Assembly: GCA_035319185.1 (NCBI GenBank)
Contig: DATHDF010000093.1
Coordinates: 1-29,040 of the forward strand
Direction: 5' to 3'
From: Fen-1308 sp035319185
GTDB taxonomy: Bacteria > Nitrospirota > Thermodesulfovibrionia > Thermodesulfovibrionales > Dissulfurispiraceae
Length of the DNA stretch: 29,040 bases
The notes under the pieces are model-generated. The model made no database searches. It was not told the origin of the DNA and worked only from the letters and a program-made list of their open reading frames with translations. The position numbers and the translations under genes are program-made. Of this stretch, positions 6,383-15,714 are shown one piece after another. Each line of letters opens with the position of its first letter. Position 1 is the stretch's first letter.

Positions 6383-7492
6383 ATGCCGGCCGTAGTTATT
6401 GAAAAAGCGTCTTATGACTACGATATCCTCAGGCCACGGATCTTCTCCATGCTGGACCGTTTCGCCTCAGCATCGATCGAGCGGAATAGCATTGTCATAA
6501 TTAAGCCGAATCTGCTGGCTCCTGCGCCGCCTGAAAAGGCGATGCTGACCCATCCTCTTGTCGTCAGGGCCGCGGCAGAATACGTGCTCGGCAAAGGCGC
6601 CAGGCCTGTCATATCCGACAGCAATGCCATGGGCTCTTTCGATAAAGTCCTGAGGGTCGGCGGTTATACGGAAGTACTGAAAGGGCTTAATGTCGAATTC
6701 CGGGAATTCACGAAAAGCTCTCTCGTCGACATAGGAGAGCCGTTCGGTAAAATTGAGATCGCAACCGATGCCCTTGATGCCGATGTTCTCATCAATCTTC
6801 CCAAGCTCAAGACGCATGCTCAAATGCTGCTTACTCTCGGCGTAAAGAACCTTTTCGGCTGCATAGTAGGGATCAAAAAGCCGGAATGGCATTTCAGAAC
6901 CGGCGTGGACCGCGAGATGTTCGCCCGCCTTCTTGTAAAGATACATGACTCCGTCAAGCCGACAGCAACCATACTGGACGGCATCCTTGCCATGGAAGGC
7001 CAGGGGCCAGGCAGAAGCGGCCGCCCGCTGAACCTGGGAGTTTTAATGGGCAGCGACAGCGCTGTTGCGCTAGATGTGGCTGTATGCCGCATGCTGGGCA
7101 TCTCGCCTGATAGCCTGTTCACAAACAAAATAGCCCTGGAGAACGGTCTCGCCGGTCATCTCGAAATGGAAGGTAAATTACCGGCGATAGATAGATTCGA
7201 GCTGCCGTCCATAGCGCCCCTGGTATTCGGGCCGCCTGCCCTGCACGGGTTGTTGAGAAAACATCTGGTGCAGAGGCCGGTGGTTGATCACGCTTCATGC
7301 CGCGCCTGCGGCGAGTGCTGGAAGTACTGCCCAGCGAAGGCGATATCGGACGACCGGGATAACATCGCTTTTGATTATGAAAAATGCATCCGCTGCTACT
7401 GCTGCGTCGAAGTCTGCCCGCAGGGGGCACTTTCGGCAAAAGAAACGCCTGCAGGCGCTATCATTAGAAAGATTCTTGGCCGCAAACGATAG
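6383..7492 (+). CDS. DUF362 protein with C-terminal 2[4Fe-4S] ferredoxin domain
   Basis: 369 aa from the ATG at 6383; a GTG immediately before it is in frame. Residues about 35-230 are the DUF362 domain with IIKPNLLAP, ISDSNAMG, LPKLKTHAQMLLTLGVKNLFG and WHFRTG blocks. The C-terminus carries two ferredoxin motifs, CRACGECWKYCP from C306 and CIRCYCCVEVCP from C335, each CxxCxxCxxxCP, enough for two [4Fe-4S] clusters. No signal peptide or Tat motif is visible, so it is cytoplasmic. Family members occur in anaerobes and some are suspected electron-transfer or cofactor proteins; none of that gives a reaction here. No obvious Shine-Dalgarno precedes the start. Confidence 0.85.
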   Translation: MPAVVIEKASYDYDILRPRIFSMLDRFASASIERNSIVIIKPNLLAPAPPEKAMLTHPLVVRAAAEYVLGKGARPVISDSNAMGSFDKVLRVGGYTEVLKGLNVEFREFTKSSLVDIGEPFGKIEIATDALDADVLINLPKLKTHAQMLLTLGVKNLFGCIVGIKKPEWHFRTGVDREMFARLLVKIHDSVKPTATILDGILAMEGQGPGRSGRPLNLGVLMGSDSAVALDVAVCRMLGISPDSLFTNKIALENGLAGHLEMEGKLPAIDRFELPSIAPLVFGPPALHGLLRKHLVQRPVVDHASCRACGECWKYCPAKAISDDRDNIAFDYEKCIRCYCCVEVCPQGALSAKETPAGAIIRKILGRKR

Positions 7493-7773
7493 CGCTGTAT
7501 CGGTGTAATGTCACGATGGAAGGAAAGTATCAAAGTCTTTCAAATGTGATGTGAAACCGTATTCAGTCGCCAATTGCACCATCTCACTCAAAGTGCATTC
7601 CTGTTTCTGATCTATTCAGGGGTATGAAAATCAGCTGAGGTATCGCTTGAAAGCCTTTGATTCCTCCCTTTCATCCTTCCTTATCAAAAATTATGCAACT
7701 GTAAGGTATATCCCTCTAAGAGCATCTGTATTTGCTATTTTTCGGGGTAGCTTATAAAATCAGTTCATATCTT
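7493..7773. other. Intergenic region, no convincing gene
   Basis: About 280 bases between two plus-strand genes. The minus strand holds a 33-codon open stretch (reading roughly 7613 down to 7515) with no start codon near its front; it reads D-Q-K-Q-E-C then L-S-E-M-V-Q-L-A-T-E-Y-G-F and ends FLPS. This may be a degraded gene tail. No terminator with a T-tract, tRNA or clear promoter was seen. Confidence 0.4.
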
Positions 7774-10413
7774 ATGGACGTCATCACATCCCATATTATC
7801 GCCGACTTCGACTCTCTGGCATCCGCGGTAGCAGCCAGAAAAATCTACCCTGATGCAGTCATCGTCTTTCCGGGATCGCTCGAAAAAAAGGTCCGCGACT
7901 TTATAGAGGTCTTCAAGCCTGCCGGGATCGGCAGAATCAAGGATATCGAGATCGATAAAATTACACGCCTTATAATTGTTGATACCAAGCATCCCGACAG
8001 GATCGGGCCATTCAAGGAGCTGCTTTCCAGAAAAGGCGTCACCGTGCACATTTACGACCATCACCCGCCGACGCGCGACGACATAAGAGGGGCTGTGAAT
8101 GTCCTCGACTCCGTAGGGGCTGTATCTACGCTATTTGCTGAAATCATTCGGGAAAGGAAATATCCCGTCACACCGATGGAAGCGACCCTTCTCTGTCTTG
8201 GCATATATGAGGAGACGGGATCGCTCATCTTTTCTTCAACCACGCCGCGCGATCTCGCAGCGGCCTCGTTCCTGCTCAAGCGCGGAGCGAACCTCAATAT
8301 TGTGGCAGATTTCCTCAAGGAAGAGTTCAGCAAAGAGACGGTCGCCCTGCTCAACGAGCTGGTGCAGTCACTTAAAGAGGTGGTAATACACGGGGTGCGC
8401 ATCCGTATCGGCAAAGGAACGATGGAAGGCTTCGGCGACGTCTCGTACCTGGCGCACAAGATAATGGACATGGAAGACCTGGACATGGATGCGCTCATAA
8501 TGCTGATCGGCATGGCGGACAAGATATTGATCGTAGCCAGAAGCAAAGTTACCGAACTCAACGTGTCGCAGGTGCTTGCCGAATTCGGCGGAGGGGGGCA
8601 TGCCACTGCTGCGTCGGCGACGATCAAGGACGTGCCGTTCGAAATCGTGGAAGAGAAAATCATGGACTCCCTCCGCAAGAATATAAGGCCCATAAAGCTT
8701 GCAGTTGATGTCATGACCACGCCTGTCGTAGTAATCCCGGGCGAGAGCAGGGTGAAAGACGCCGAAGACATGATGACCCGTTACGGGGTCAATGTGCTGC
8801 CCGTTTTGAAAGAGGGAGAATATCGGGGTATCATAACGCGCGAAGTCGTGGAAAAGGCCCTTTTTCACGGGTTCGGGAAGAGCAGGTGCATGGACTTTGC
8901 AACCACCGATGCCACAACTGTCACGCCCGACACCTTGCTGTCCGAAATCGAAAAGACCATGATCGAACACAATCAGAGATTTGTGGCTGTCATGGATGGA
9001 AAGAAGATTGTAGGAGCCATTACAAGGACAGATATTTTGAGGGCCCTTTATGAGGATGTGCTTCGTAAAAGCCGCCTGATACCGGAACAGACGCCGCCAG
9101 GAGAAGCCTTTCAGAGTTTCGGCAGAAATATAGCGTCGCTCCTTAAGGACACTCTGCCCGGCGGCCTCAATGATTTCATCGTACTGGCAGGCAATGTTGC
9201 GGACGAGCTGGGCTATGGCGCATATCTTGTCGGCGGCTGTGTCAGGGATATCCTGAGGCGCGAGGAGAACCTCGACATAGATATCGTCATTGAAGGCGAC
9301 GGCATCGCCTTTGCGCGGAAGCTCGGCGACCAGATAGGGGCCAGGGTGACCGTGCATCAGACCTTCGGCACCGCAATGGTAAAAAAAGACATTTTCAAGC
9401 TCGACGTGGCGACTGCCAGGACGGAATATTACGAATCTCCGGCTGCGCTGCCCAAGGTGGAAACTTCATCCCTGAAGAGGGACCTGTACAGAAGGGATTT
9501 CACCATTAACACGCTGGCAGTCAGGATAAATCATAATGACTTCGGCCATCTGATCGATTTCTTCGGAGGGCAGAGAGATCTTAAGGACAAGGTAATACGC
9601 GTGCTGCACAACCTGAGCTTCGTTGAGGACCCCACGCGCGCATTCAGGGCCATACGCTTTTCTGAACGATTCGGATTCAAGATTACGAAGCATACGGAGA
9701 ACCTTATCAAGCTGGCGGTACGGATGAATATATTCGACAAACTGTCGGGAACAAGGCTTTACGACGAGCTGGCCCTGATCTTCAGCGAAACGGACCCGAT
9801 CAAATCCCTGAAGAGACTGGCGTATTACGATCTCACGAAGGTAATCCATCCGAGGCTGACTTTCTCTGCCGAGCTTGAAGCGATCATGCAGTCCGTTCAC
9901 GACATTATCTCGTGGTTCGACCTGCTCTTTCTCAATGAGAAGCACGACAAAGGGCTTCTCTACATACTGGCGCTTCTTCACGGACTCAACCGGGACGAGC
10001 GATCTGCTGCCCTGGACCGTCTTTCCGTGTCTGAAAAAACCCGCGATTTCATCATAAGGGTCTTCCATTCGGCACAGAAGGTTTCCCGCAACCTGATCCC
10101 CGGCAATCCGGTTATGACATACCACCTGCTGGCAGAATGCGAAACAGAAGCCGCGCTTTTCAGCATGGCGTGCCTTCAGGACAGCGAAAAGAAAAAGGCT
10201 ATATCCCAATATCTTCTCGAACTGAGAACAGTAAAGCCGCTGATCAAAGGGGAGGATTTAAAGGCCCTGGGAGTGCCGCCGGGGCCTCTCTATTCGAAGA
10301 TCTTCGGCGAGGTGCTGAACGAAAAGCTCGTGAAAAAGCTGCCTGCTAAGTCCGATGAAATAGAATTTGTCAGAAACAATCTGGCGCGCCTGCTGCAGAA
10401 AAGCGGCAAATAA
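7774..10413 (+). CDS. DHH-CBS-CBS tRNA nucleotidyltransferase/poly(A) polymerase fusion
   Basis: 879 aa from the ATG at 7774; a TTG at 7732 is in frame, and neither has a strong ribosome site. The N-terminus is a DHH phosphoesterase: HIIADFDS (H7, D11, D13), IVDTKHPDR, then D95-H96-H97 and the DHHA1 glycine motif FGGGGHATAAS near residue 275. Two CBS domains follow at about 310-368 and 372-430. The rest is a class II nucleotidyltransferase: YLVGGCVRD near 483, catalytic LDIDIVIEG near 500, RRDFTINTLA near 574 and DPTRAFRAIRFSERFGF near 620. This long architecture is known in Aquifex and in deltaproteobacteria, where it can be the A-adding partner of a separate CC-adding enzyme. CC or CCA specificity cannot be told from the sequence alone. 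Confidence 0.85.
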   Translation: MDVITSHIIADFDSLASAVAARKIYPDAVIVFPGSLEKKVRDFIEVFKPAGIGRIKDIEIDKITRLIIVDTKHPDRIGPFKELLSRKGVTVHIYDHHPPTRDDIRGAVNVLDSVGAVSTLFAEIIRERKYPVTPMEATLLCLGIYEETGSLIFSSTTPRDLAAASFLLKRGANLNIVADFLKEEFSKETVALLNELVQSLKEVVIHGVRIRIGKGTMEGFGDVSYLAHKIMDMEDLDMDALIMLIGMADKILIVARSKVTELNVSQVLAEFGGGGHATAASATIKDVPFEIVEEKIMDSLRKNIRPIKLAVDVMTTPVVVIPGESRVKDAEDMMTRYGVNVLPVLKEGEYRGIITREVVEKALFHGFGKSRCMDFATTDATTVTPDTLLSEIEKTMIEHNQRFVAVMDGKKIVGAITRTDILRALYEDVLRKSRLIPEQTPPGEAFQSFGRNIASLLKDTLPGGLNDFIVLAGNVADELGYGAYLVGGCVRDILRREENLDIDIVIEGDGIAFARKLGDQIGARVTVHQTFGTAMVKKDIFKLDVATARTEYYESPAALPKVETSSLKRDLYRRDFTINTLAVRINHNDFGHLIDFFGGQRDLKDKVIRVLHNLSFVEDPTRAFRAIRFSERFGFKITKHTENLIKLAVRMNIFDKLSGTRLYDELALIFSETDPIKSLKRLAYYDLTKVIHPRLTFSAELEAIMQSVHDIISWFDLLFLNEKHDKGLLYILALLHGLNRDERSAALDRLSVSEKTRDFIIRVFHSAQKVSRNLIPGNPVMTYHLLAECETEAALFSMACLQDSEKKKAISQYLLELRTVKPLIKGEDLKALGVPPGPLYSKIFGEVLNEKLVKKLPAKSDEIEFVRNNLARLLQKSGK

Positions 10414-10541
10414 TCATGGTTGTGGCTGACAGTGAAAGAGCGTGACGTAATGTGGTAAAATTTGTATGGCGGTCTTTATTAATGACCGACTTGCTTGCTT
10501 TCCGTCCGCAAAGCATCCGCTTCATAGCGGGGAGGATGTGA

Positions 10542-13500
10542 TTGGATACGCATAATTCCGAAGATGCGGAAAAATCGCTCTGCCCTATTGTCGTTATAGG
10601 CGCATCAGCCGGAGGGCTGCAGGCGTTTGAGAGCTTTCTTGCCGATCTGCCTCGCGAATTCGGTTTTGCAGTTATATACCAGCAGCATTTTTCCCCGACA
10701 CACAAAAGCCTGCTGCCCGAGTTGCTCCGCAACCGAAGGCCAGACCTCGAATTCGAAGAGTTTACCGAGGGGAGCCAGTTGCAGCCAGGACATGTCTATT
10801 TGCACCCCCCCGACAAGATGATCAGGTTGGAGCATGAAACCGTTCATATCATGCCTGCCGATGCAGAGCAAAGAAAACTTCCCATCGATGAGCTACTGAT
10901 ATCCCTTGCGGAAAACGAGGAAAATGAGATAATCGCCGTCATCTTATCCGGAGCGGGGACAGACGGCGCCCGCGGTGTCCGGGTTATCAAGGCTGCAGGA
11001 GGTATTGTACTGGCTCAGGACCCGGCAACGGCCGAATATTCCAGCATGCCCCAGGCGGCCATCAACACCGGACAAGTCGACGCAGTCCTGCCTCCATCCG
11101 ACATGGTTCGCAAAGTATTGAGTGTTTCGGGGACAGGAATAAATCTGTGCGGGTTTGAGGACCTCATCAGCCAGGACCAGTTCGAACCGTTCTTCCATAT
11201 CATATACGACAGGGCAGGATACCGCTTCAACCATTACAAAAAAAATGTGATCTCGCGCAGGATCAGAAGACGCATGAACCTGCACGGTCTTTCCTCGGTG
11301 GCCGACTATCTGGAAATGCTGACGACCAAGTCTCCTGAAGCGGAAATGCTGGCGTCGGATTTCCTTATCGGAGTGACCTCATTCTTCAGGGACAGGCTTA
11401 TCTGGAAGACGCTGAATATAGAGGTCATCAAGAAACTGGCCGCAAAAACAGACGACTCTCCCATTCGCATATGGGCCCCGGCCTGCGCCACAGGCGAAGA
11501 GTCGTATTCCATCGCCATGATGATGAAGGACGAGCTGGATGCACTTGCAAAGAAGAGGGACATTCAGATCTTTGCATCCGACGTCAGCGAGCCTGCACTG
11601 GAGAAAGCGCGGGCCGGCATATATCCGGCCAGCGTTGCAGCGGACATACCACCCGCCTATGTAAAGAAATTTATGGCATATACGGCTGACGGCCTTGCCC
11701 TGTCAATCAACAATGACCTGAGGCAATATCTTATATTCGCAAAGCACGATCTTATCTATGACCCGCCCTTTTCGCGGATGGACCTCATCGTCTGCCGCAA
11801 TCTTCTCATCTATCTTGAGCCGCATGCTCAGGACAAGTGCATTTCCCTGTTTCATTATGCCTTAAAGGATGATGGCTTTCTGTTCCTCGGAAGCGCAGAG
11901 TCGCTCGGCAGCAACAGTGAGTTGTTCCAGTCTGCAGGGCAAAAAAAGAACCGTATCTACAGAAGCGTAAAGGGACGTTCTTTCTCCCGTACTCAGTTTT
12001 TCAGCGCCTTTGTGCATCCTCAGCTCACAACCCAGCCAAAGGCGCTTCCTGCCGCCAAAACCGCGCCTTCGGCTGCCGAGCTGGCTCAGAAAGCCCTTGT
12101 GACGGAGTATGCACCGGCTGCAGTCGCAATAAATCAGAACTTCGAGATTTTCTATTACAACGGTCCGACCAATCTATATCTGAAACAGCCTGAAGGTTCG
12201 CCTACCCAAAACCTGCTGGACATGCTGCCGGATCTTATACGCAGCCGCATGCGCGGCGCTTTGTACAAAGTCATAACAAACGGCACCCCTTCTTCAACAC
12301 GTGCCGATATTGCAGGCGACTCGGGGCGCAAGCGCAAGACCTCGATAAGAATTTCAAAGATCGTGGATAACCTTTTTCTGGTCGTCTTCCACGAAAAGGG
12401 TCCTTCCATAAAAACCGCGGAACTGTCTTTAGAGCTGACATCCCTTGATGAAACCGCGATGCGTCAGCTCGAAAACGAGCTCTGCGCTACTCGCGAAGAC
12501 CTGCAGAACCACATCGAGCAGCTGGAAAGCCTCAGCGAGGAGCTGCAGTCATCCAATGAGGAGCTCCAAGCGTCGAACGAAGAAATGGAGACGTCCAGGG
12601 AAGAGCTACAGTCCCTGAACGAAGAGCTTCTCACTGTCAACTCTCAGTTGCAGGCCAAGATCGAAGAGCTGGATGAGACGAACGCGGACCTGACGAATTT
12701 CCTTGCCGGAACGGATATCCCGACGCTTTTCCTAGACGGGAATCTATGCGTCAAGCGGTTCACTCCGGCAATGTCGAAGCTCATAACGCTGATACCGGCT
12801 GACATCGGACGTCCTATAACCGACATGTCAATCGAGAATCTCGGCCCCGATCTGCTCGCGCATGCCCAGGCCGTACTTGAAGAACTATCCTCCGTCCGGC
12901 TGGAGATGAAAGCGGGCGATACCTGGTACGTGCGCACCATGCTTCCTTACCTCGCGCCGCACAACAAAATCGATGGTACTGTGATCACGTACAGCGACGT
13001 TACTGAGCTGAAACGCGCCGATGAGGCTTTGCGCCAGCGCGAGCAGTATTTGCGACTGTTCATCGAGCACGCGCCAGCGGCACTTGCAATGTTTGACCGC
13101 GATATGAAATATCTCTATGCCAGCCGCCGCTGGTTGCGCGATTACAATCTGGGCGACCGCGATCCGGTAGGCATTTCTCATTACGAGGTGTTTCCGGAGG
13201 TCGGCGAGGCATGGAAGGAAGCTCATCGCATGGGGCTGGCAGGCGAGGTATTGCGGGCCGAGGCCGACCGCTTCGAGCGCGCAGACGGCACAGTGCAATG
13301 GATACGCTGGGAAATACGCCCGTGGCTCGATGGCTCAGGTTCCGTCGGCGGGATCGTAATTTTCTCAGAAGATGTGACCGAGCAGAAAAAGGCTCATGAG
13401 CTGTTGCAGGAGAGCGAAAACCGCTACCGCGAGCTGGTTCAGAATGCAAACAGCGCAATCATCCGCTGGAAGGCGGATGGAACAATCACATTTTTCAACG

Positions 13501-15701
13501 AATTCGCGCAATCATTTTTTGGCTACAGCTTGGATGAAGCACTGGGGAAGCATATAGGAATGCTCCTGCCAGATACAGAGTCGACCGGCGGCGACCTGAC
13601 AGGCCTTATCCAGGACATTGTCGCCTATCCTGAAAGGTTCCGCCATAATGTCAACGAAAACATATGCAGCGACGGGCGGCGGGTATGGATGACCTGGACA
13701 AACAGGCCTATATTCGACGCCGAAGGAAGGGTGGCCGAGATACTCGCCGTCGGTATGGACGTCACCGAGCGCAAGCTGATAGCTGATAAGCTGCGGGCAA
13801 GTGAGCGGATGTACAGGTCCGTGTTCGACAACATGCTGAACGGCCTTGCTTACTGCAAAATGATTTTCGAAAACGGCAGGCCGGTTGATTTTATTTATCT
13901 TGCGGTGAACAACGCATTTACATCCTTGACAGGATTGAAAGATGTCGTCGGGAAAAGGGTATCGGAAGTTATCCCCGGTCTGCGGGAAGCCGATCCTCAG
14001 CTTTTTGAGATTTATGGCCGCGTTTCGTCTGCAGGGAAAGCGGAGCGTTTCGAGACCTATGTCCGTGCATTGCAGATGTGGTTTTCGATCTCGGCCTTCA
14101 GCCCGCAGGAAGGGCATTTCGTAGCTGTTTTCGACGTTATAACTGAACGCAAGAGAGCCGAAGAAAGGCTGCGCGATAGCGCGGAGAAGATCAGCCTGAT
14201 CCTGAATTCGACTGCCGAGGGCATATACGGGCTGGACCGTCAGGGCAACTGCACCTTCTGCAATCCGTCAGGACTGAAGATGCTCGGGTACGAAAACGAA
14301 AGCGACCTGATCGGTAAGATGATGCACGGTCTGGTCCATCACGCCAAAGTCAACGGCGCGGCTTATCCTATAGAGGAATGTCCCGCACACGTTGCGCTCA
14401 TCAAAGGCAAGATGCTTCACAGAGAAAAGGAGATGCTCTGGCGTGCAGACGGCTCCGGCTTCTACGCGGAGTACTGGGCTCATCCTATAGAAAGGGATGG
14501 CGAACTCGTCGGCTCGGTGGTTACATTTATTGATATAACAGAGCGGGTGACCCTGGAAAACCAGCTAGTCCAGGCCCAGAAGATGGAGGCTGTCGGACAG
14601 CTTGCCGGCGGTGTGGCCCACGACTTCAATAATATACTAACCGCGATAACGGGGCATGGATACCTTGCCCAGTCAAAGATGGCCCCTGACGATCTGAGCA
14701 GGCACGATATAGATGAAATACTTGACTCCGCAGACAGAGCGGCAGAACTGACGCGCGGCCTTCTGGCATTCAGCAGGCAGGAAACCATGCATGCCAGACT
14801 CATGAATGTGAATGACCTCGTATCCAAATTTGATAAATTGCTAGGCAGGATAATCGGTGAAGAGATCAAGGTCAGCACGAGCTTGACGCCCGAGTTGATA
14901 TATTGTATGGCAGACCCTGTTCGCATAGAGCAGGTGCTTATGAACCTGGCTACGAATGCCAGGGATGCCATGCCGCGCGGCGGCACCCTGTCCATCAAGA
15001 CCGAAAAGATATCGCTCGCAGAGACTTCGGAAACGGCTTTCTCCCCGGTTGTGCCGGGCGATTATGCGTTCATCTCCGTAACAGACAGCGGCGAAGGCAT
15101 AGACCACGAAACCCTGCCGAAAATATTCGATCCGTTCTTCACTACAAAAGAGCCGGGGAAAGGGACAGGGCTCGGACTTGCAATGGTCTACGGCATCGTC
15201 AAGCAGCATGGCGGGCATATCGACGTTGAAAGCACCCCCGGCATGGGAACTTCATTCAAGATATATCTGCCGCTTCTGGAACTTCGGAAAGAGGAACATA
15301 CGAGACCGTCAGCCACGAGCCGGCCCCCGCGAGGAAGCGGTACCATTCTTATAGCGGAGGATGATGGGAGGCTGCGCAAGCTTTTCGAGACCGTTCTTTC
15401 CAAAAACGGGTACGAGATACTTAATGCAGCCGATGGAGAGGAAGCCGTTTCACTTTTTGCGGCAAACCAAAAGAAGATCAGTCTGGTGCTCATGGATGTC
15501 ATTATGCCCAAAAAGAGCGGCAAAGAGGCCTTCATAGAGATAAGAAAGATAAGGCCGGACATGAAAATCGTCTTCGTAAGCGGTTACACTGCCGACAGGC
15601 TGGACAATGAACTCACGAGCGGCGCAGGGGTATCACTAATGATGAAACCGGTATCGCCAAATGATCTTCTCCTCAGGATCAGCGAGGTACTGGCCAAGTA
15701 G
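10542..15701 (+). CDS. CheB-CheR-multi-PAS-histidine kinase-receiver hybrid
   Basis: 1719 aa with a TTG start at 10542 preceded by GGGGAGGATGTGA. Domain order: CheB methylesterase with S22 in GASAGG and the SGAGTDGARG loop; CheR methyltransferase (about 210-480) with SAM site WAPACATGEESYS and DLIVCRNLLIYLEP; a long coiled coil at about 637-726 rich in E-E-L-Q-S-S-N-E-E repeats; five PAS domains (about 727-1325); HisKA with phospho-His H1360 in VAHDFNN; HATPase with SVTDSGEGID and GTGLGLAMVYG; and receiver with D1652 in LVLMDVIMP. CheB here lacks its own receiver. No chemoreceptor or flagellar gene is nearby, so the methyl/esterase halves may act on the sensor itself or not at all. Segment 13010-13445 differs in codon use (see findings). 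No transmembrane segment is visible. Confidence 0.9.
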   Translation: MDTHNSEDAEKSLCPIVVIGASAGGLQAFESFLADLPREFGFAVIYQQHFSPTHKSLLPELLRNRRPDLEFEEFTEGSQLQPGHVYLHPPDKMIRLEHETVHIMPADAEQRKLPIDELLISLAENEENEIIAVILSGAGTDGARGVRVIKAAGGIVLAQDPATAEYSSMPQAAINTGQVDAVLPPSDMVRKVLSVSGTGINLCGFEDLISQDQFEPFFHIIYDRAGYRFNHYKKNVISRRIRRRMNLHGLSSVADYLEMLTTKSPEAEMLASDFLIGVTSFFRDRLIWKTLNIEVIKKLAAKTDDSPIRIWAPACATGEESYSIAMMMKDELDALAKKRDIQIFASDVSEPALEKARAGIYPASVAADIPPAYVKKFMAYTADGLALSINNDLRQYLIFAKHDLIYDPPFSRMDLIVCRNLLIYLEPHAQDKCISLFHYALKDDGFLFLGSAESLGSNSELFQSAGQKKNRIYRSVKGRSFSRTQFFSAFVHPQLTTQPKALPAAKTAPSAAELAQKALVTEYAPAAVAINQNFEIFYYNGPTNLYLKQPEGSPTQNLLDMLPDLIRSRMRGALYKVITNGTPSSTRADIAGDSGRKRKTSIRISKIVDNLFLVVFHEKGPSIKTAELSLELTSLDETAMRQLENELCATREDLQNHIEQLESLSEELQSSNEELQASNEEMETSREELQSLNEELLTVNSQLQAKIEELDETNADLTNFLAGTDIPTLFLDGNLCVKRFTPAMSKLITLIPADIGRPITDMSIENLGPDLLAHAQAVLEELSSVRLEMKAGDTWYVRTMLPYLAPHNKIDGTVITYSDVTELKRADEALRQREQYLRLFIEHAPAALAMFDRDMKYLYASRRWLRDYNLGDRDPVGISHYEVFPEVGEAWKEAHRMGLAGEVLRAEADRFERADGTVQWIRWEIRPWLDGSGSVGGIVIFSEDVTEQKKAHELLQESENRYRELVQNANSAIIRWKADGTITFFNEFAQSFFGYSLDEALGKHIGMLLPDTESTGGDLTGLIQDIVAYPERFRHNVNENICSDGRRVWMTWTNRPIFDAEGRVAEILAVGMDVTERKLIADKLRASERMYRSVFDNMLNGLAYCKMIFENGRPVDFIYLAVNNAFTSLTGLKDVVGKRVSEVIPGLREADPQLFEIYGRVSSAGKAERFETYVRALQMWFSISAFSPQEGHFVAVFDVITERKRAEERLRDSAEKISLILNSTAEGIYGLDRQGNCTFCNPSGLKMLGYENESDLIGKMMHGLVHHAKVNGAAYPIEECPAHVALIKGKMLHREKEMLWRADGSGFYAEYWAHPIERDGELVGSVVTFIDITERVTLENQLVQAQKMEAVGQLAGGVAHDFNNILTAITGHGYLAQSKMAPDDLSRHDIDEILDSADRAAELTRGLLAFSRQETMHARLMNVNDLVSKFDKLLGRIIGEEIKVSTSLTPELIYCMADPVRIEQVLMNLATNARDAMPRGGTLSIKTEKISLAETSETAFSPVVPGDYAFISVTDSGEGIDHETLPKIFDPFFTTKEPGKGTGLGLAMVYGIVKQHGGHIDVESTPGMGTSFKIYLPLLELRKEEHTRPSATSRPPRGSGTILIAEDDGRLRKLFETVLSKNGYEILNAADGEEAVSLFAANQKKISLVLMDVIMPKKSGKEAFIEIRKIRPDMKIVFVSGYTADRLDNELTSGAGVSLMMKPVSPNDLLLRISEVLAK

Positions 15702-15714
15702 CAGGGTTGCGGGC

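Noticed and set aside
7515..7613. A 33-codon open stretch on the minus strand ending FLPS, with a weak resemblance to a leader or a degraded gene end
   Set aside because: It has no start codon at the front and no ribosome site; the resemblance to Nif11-type leaders is too vague to claim, even with nifB in the window.
9186..9201. TGGCAGGCAATGTTGC, a sigma-54-like box
   Set aside because: It lies deep in a coding region, has six rather than five bases between the elements, and no gene starts downstream.
8061..10209. Three long minus-strand frames (236, 329 and 247 codons) opposite the DHH-CBS-nucleotidyltransferase gene
   Set aside because: They lie on the complement of a gene with strong motifs along its whole length, with Ser/Ala/Arg-rich translations and no start signals.
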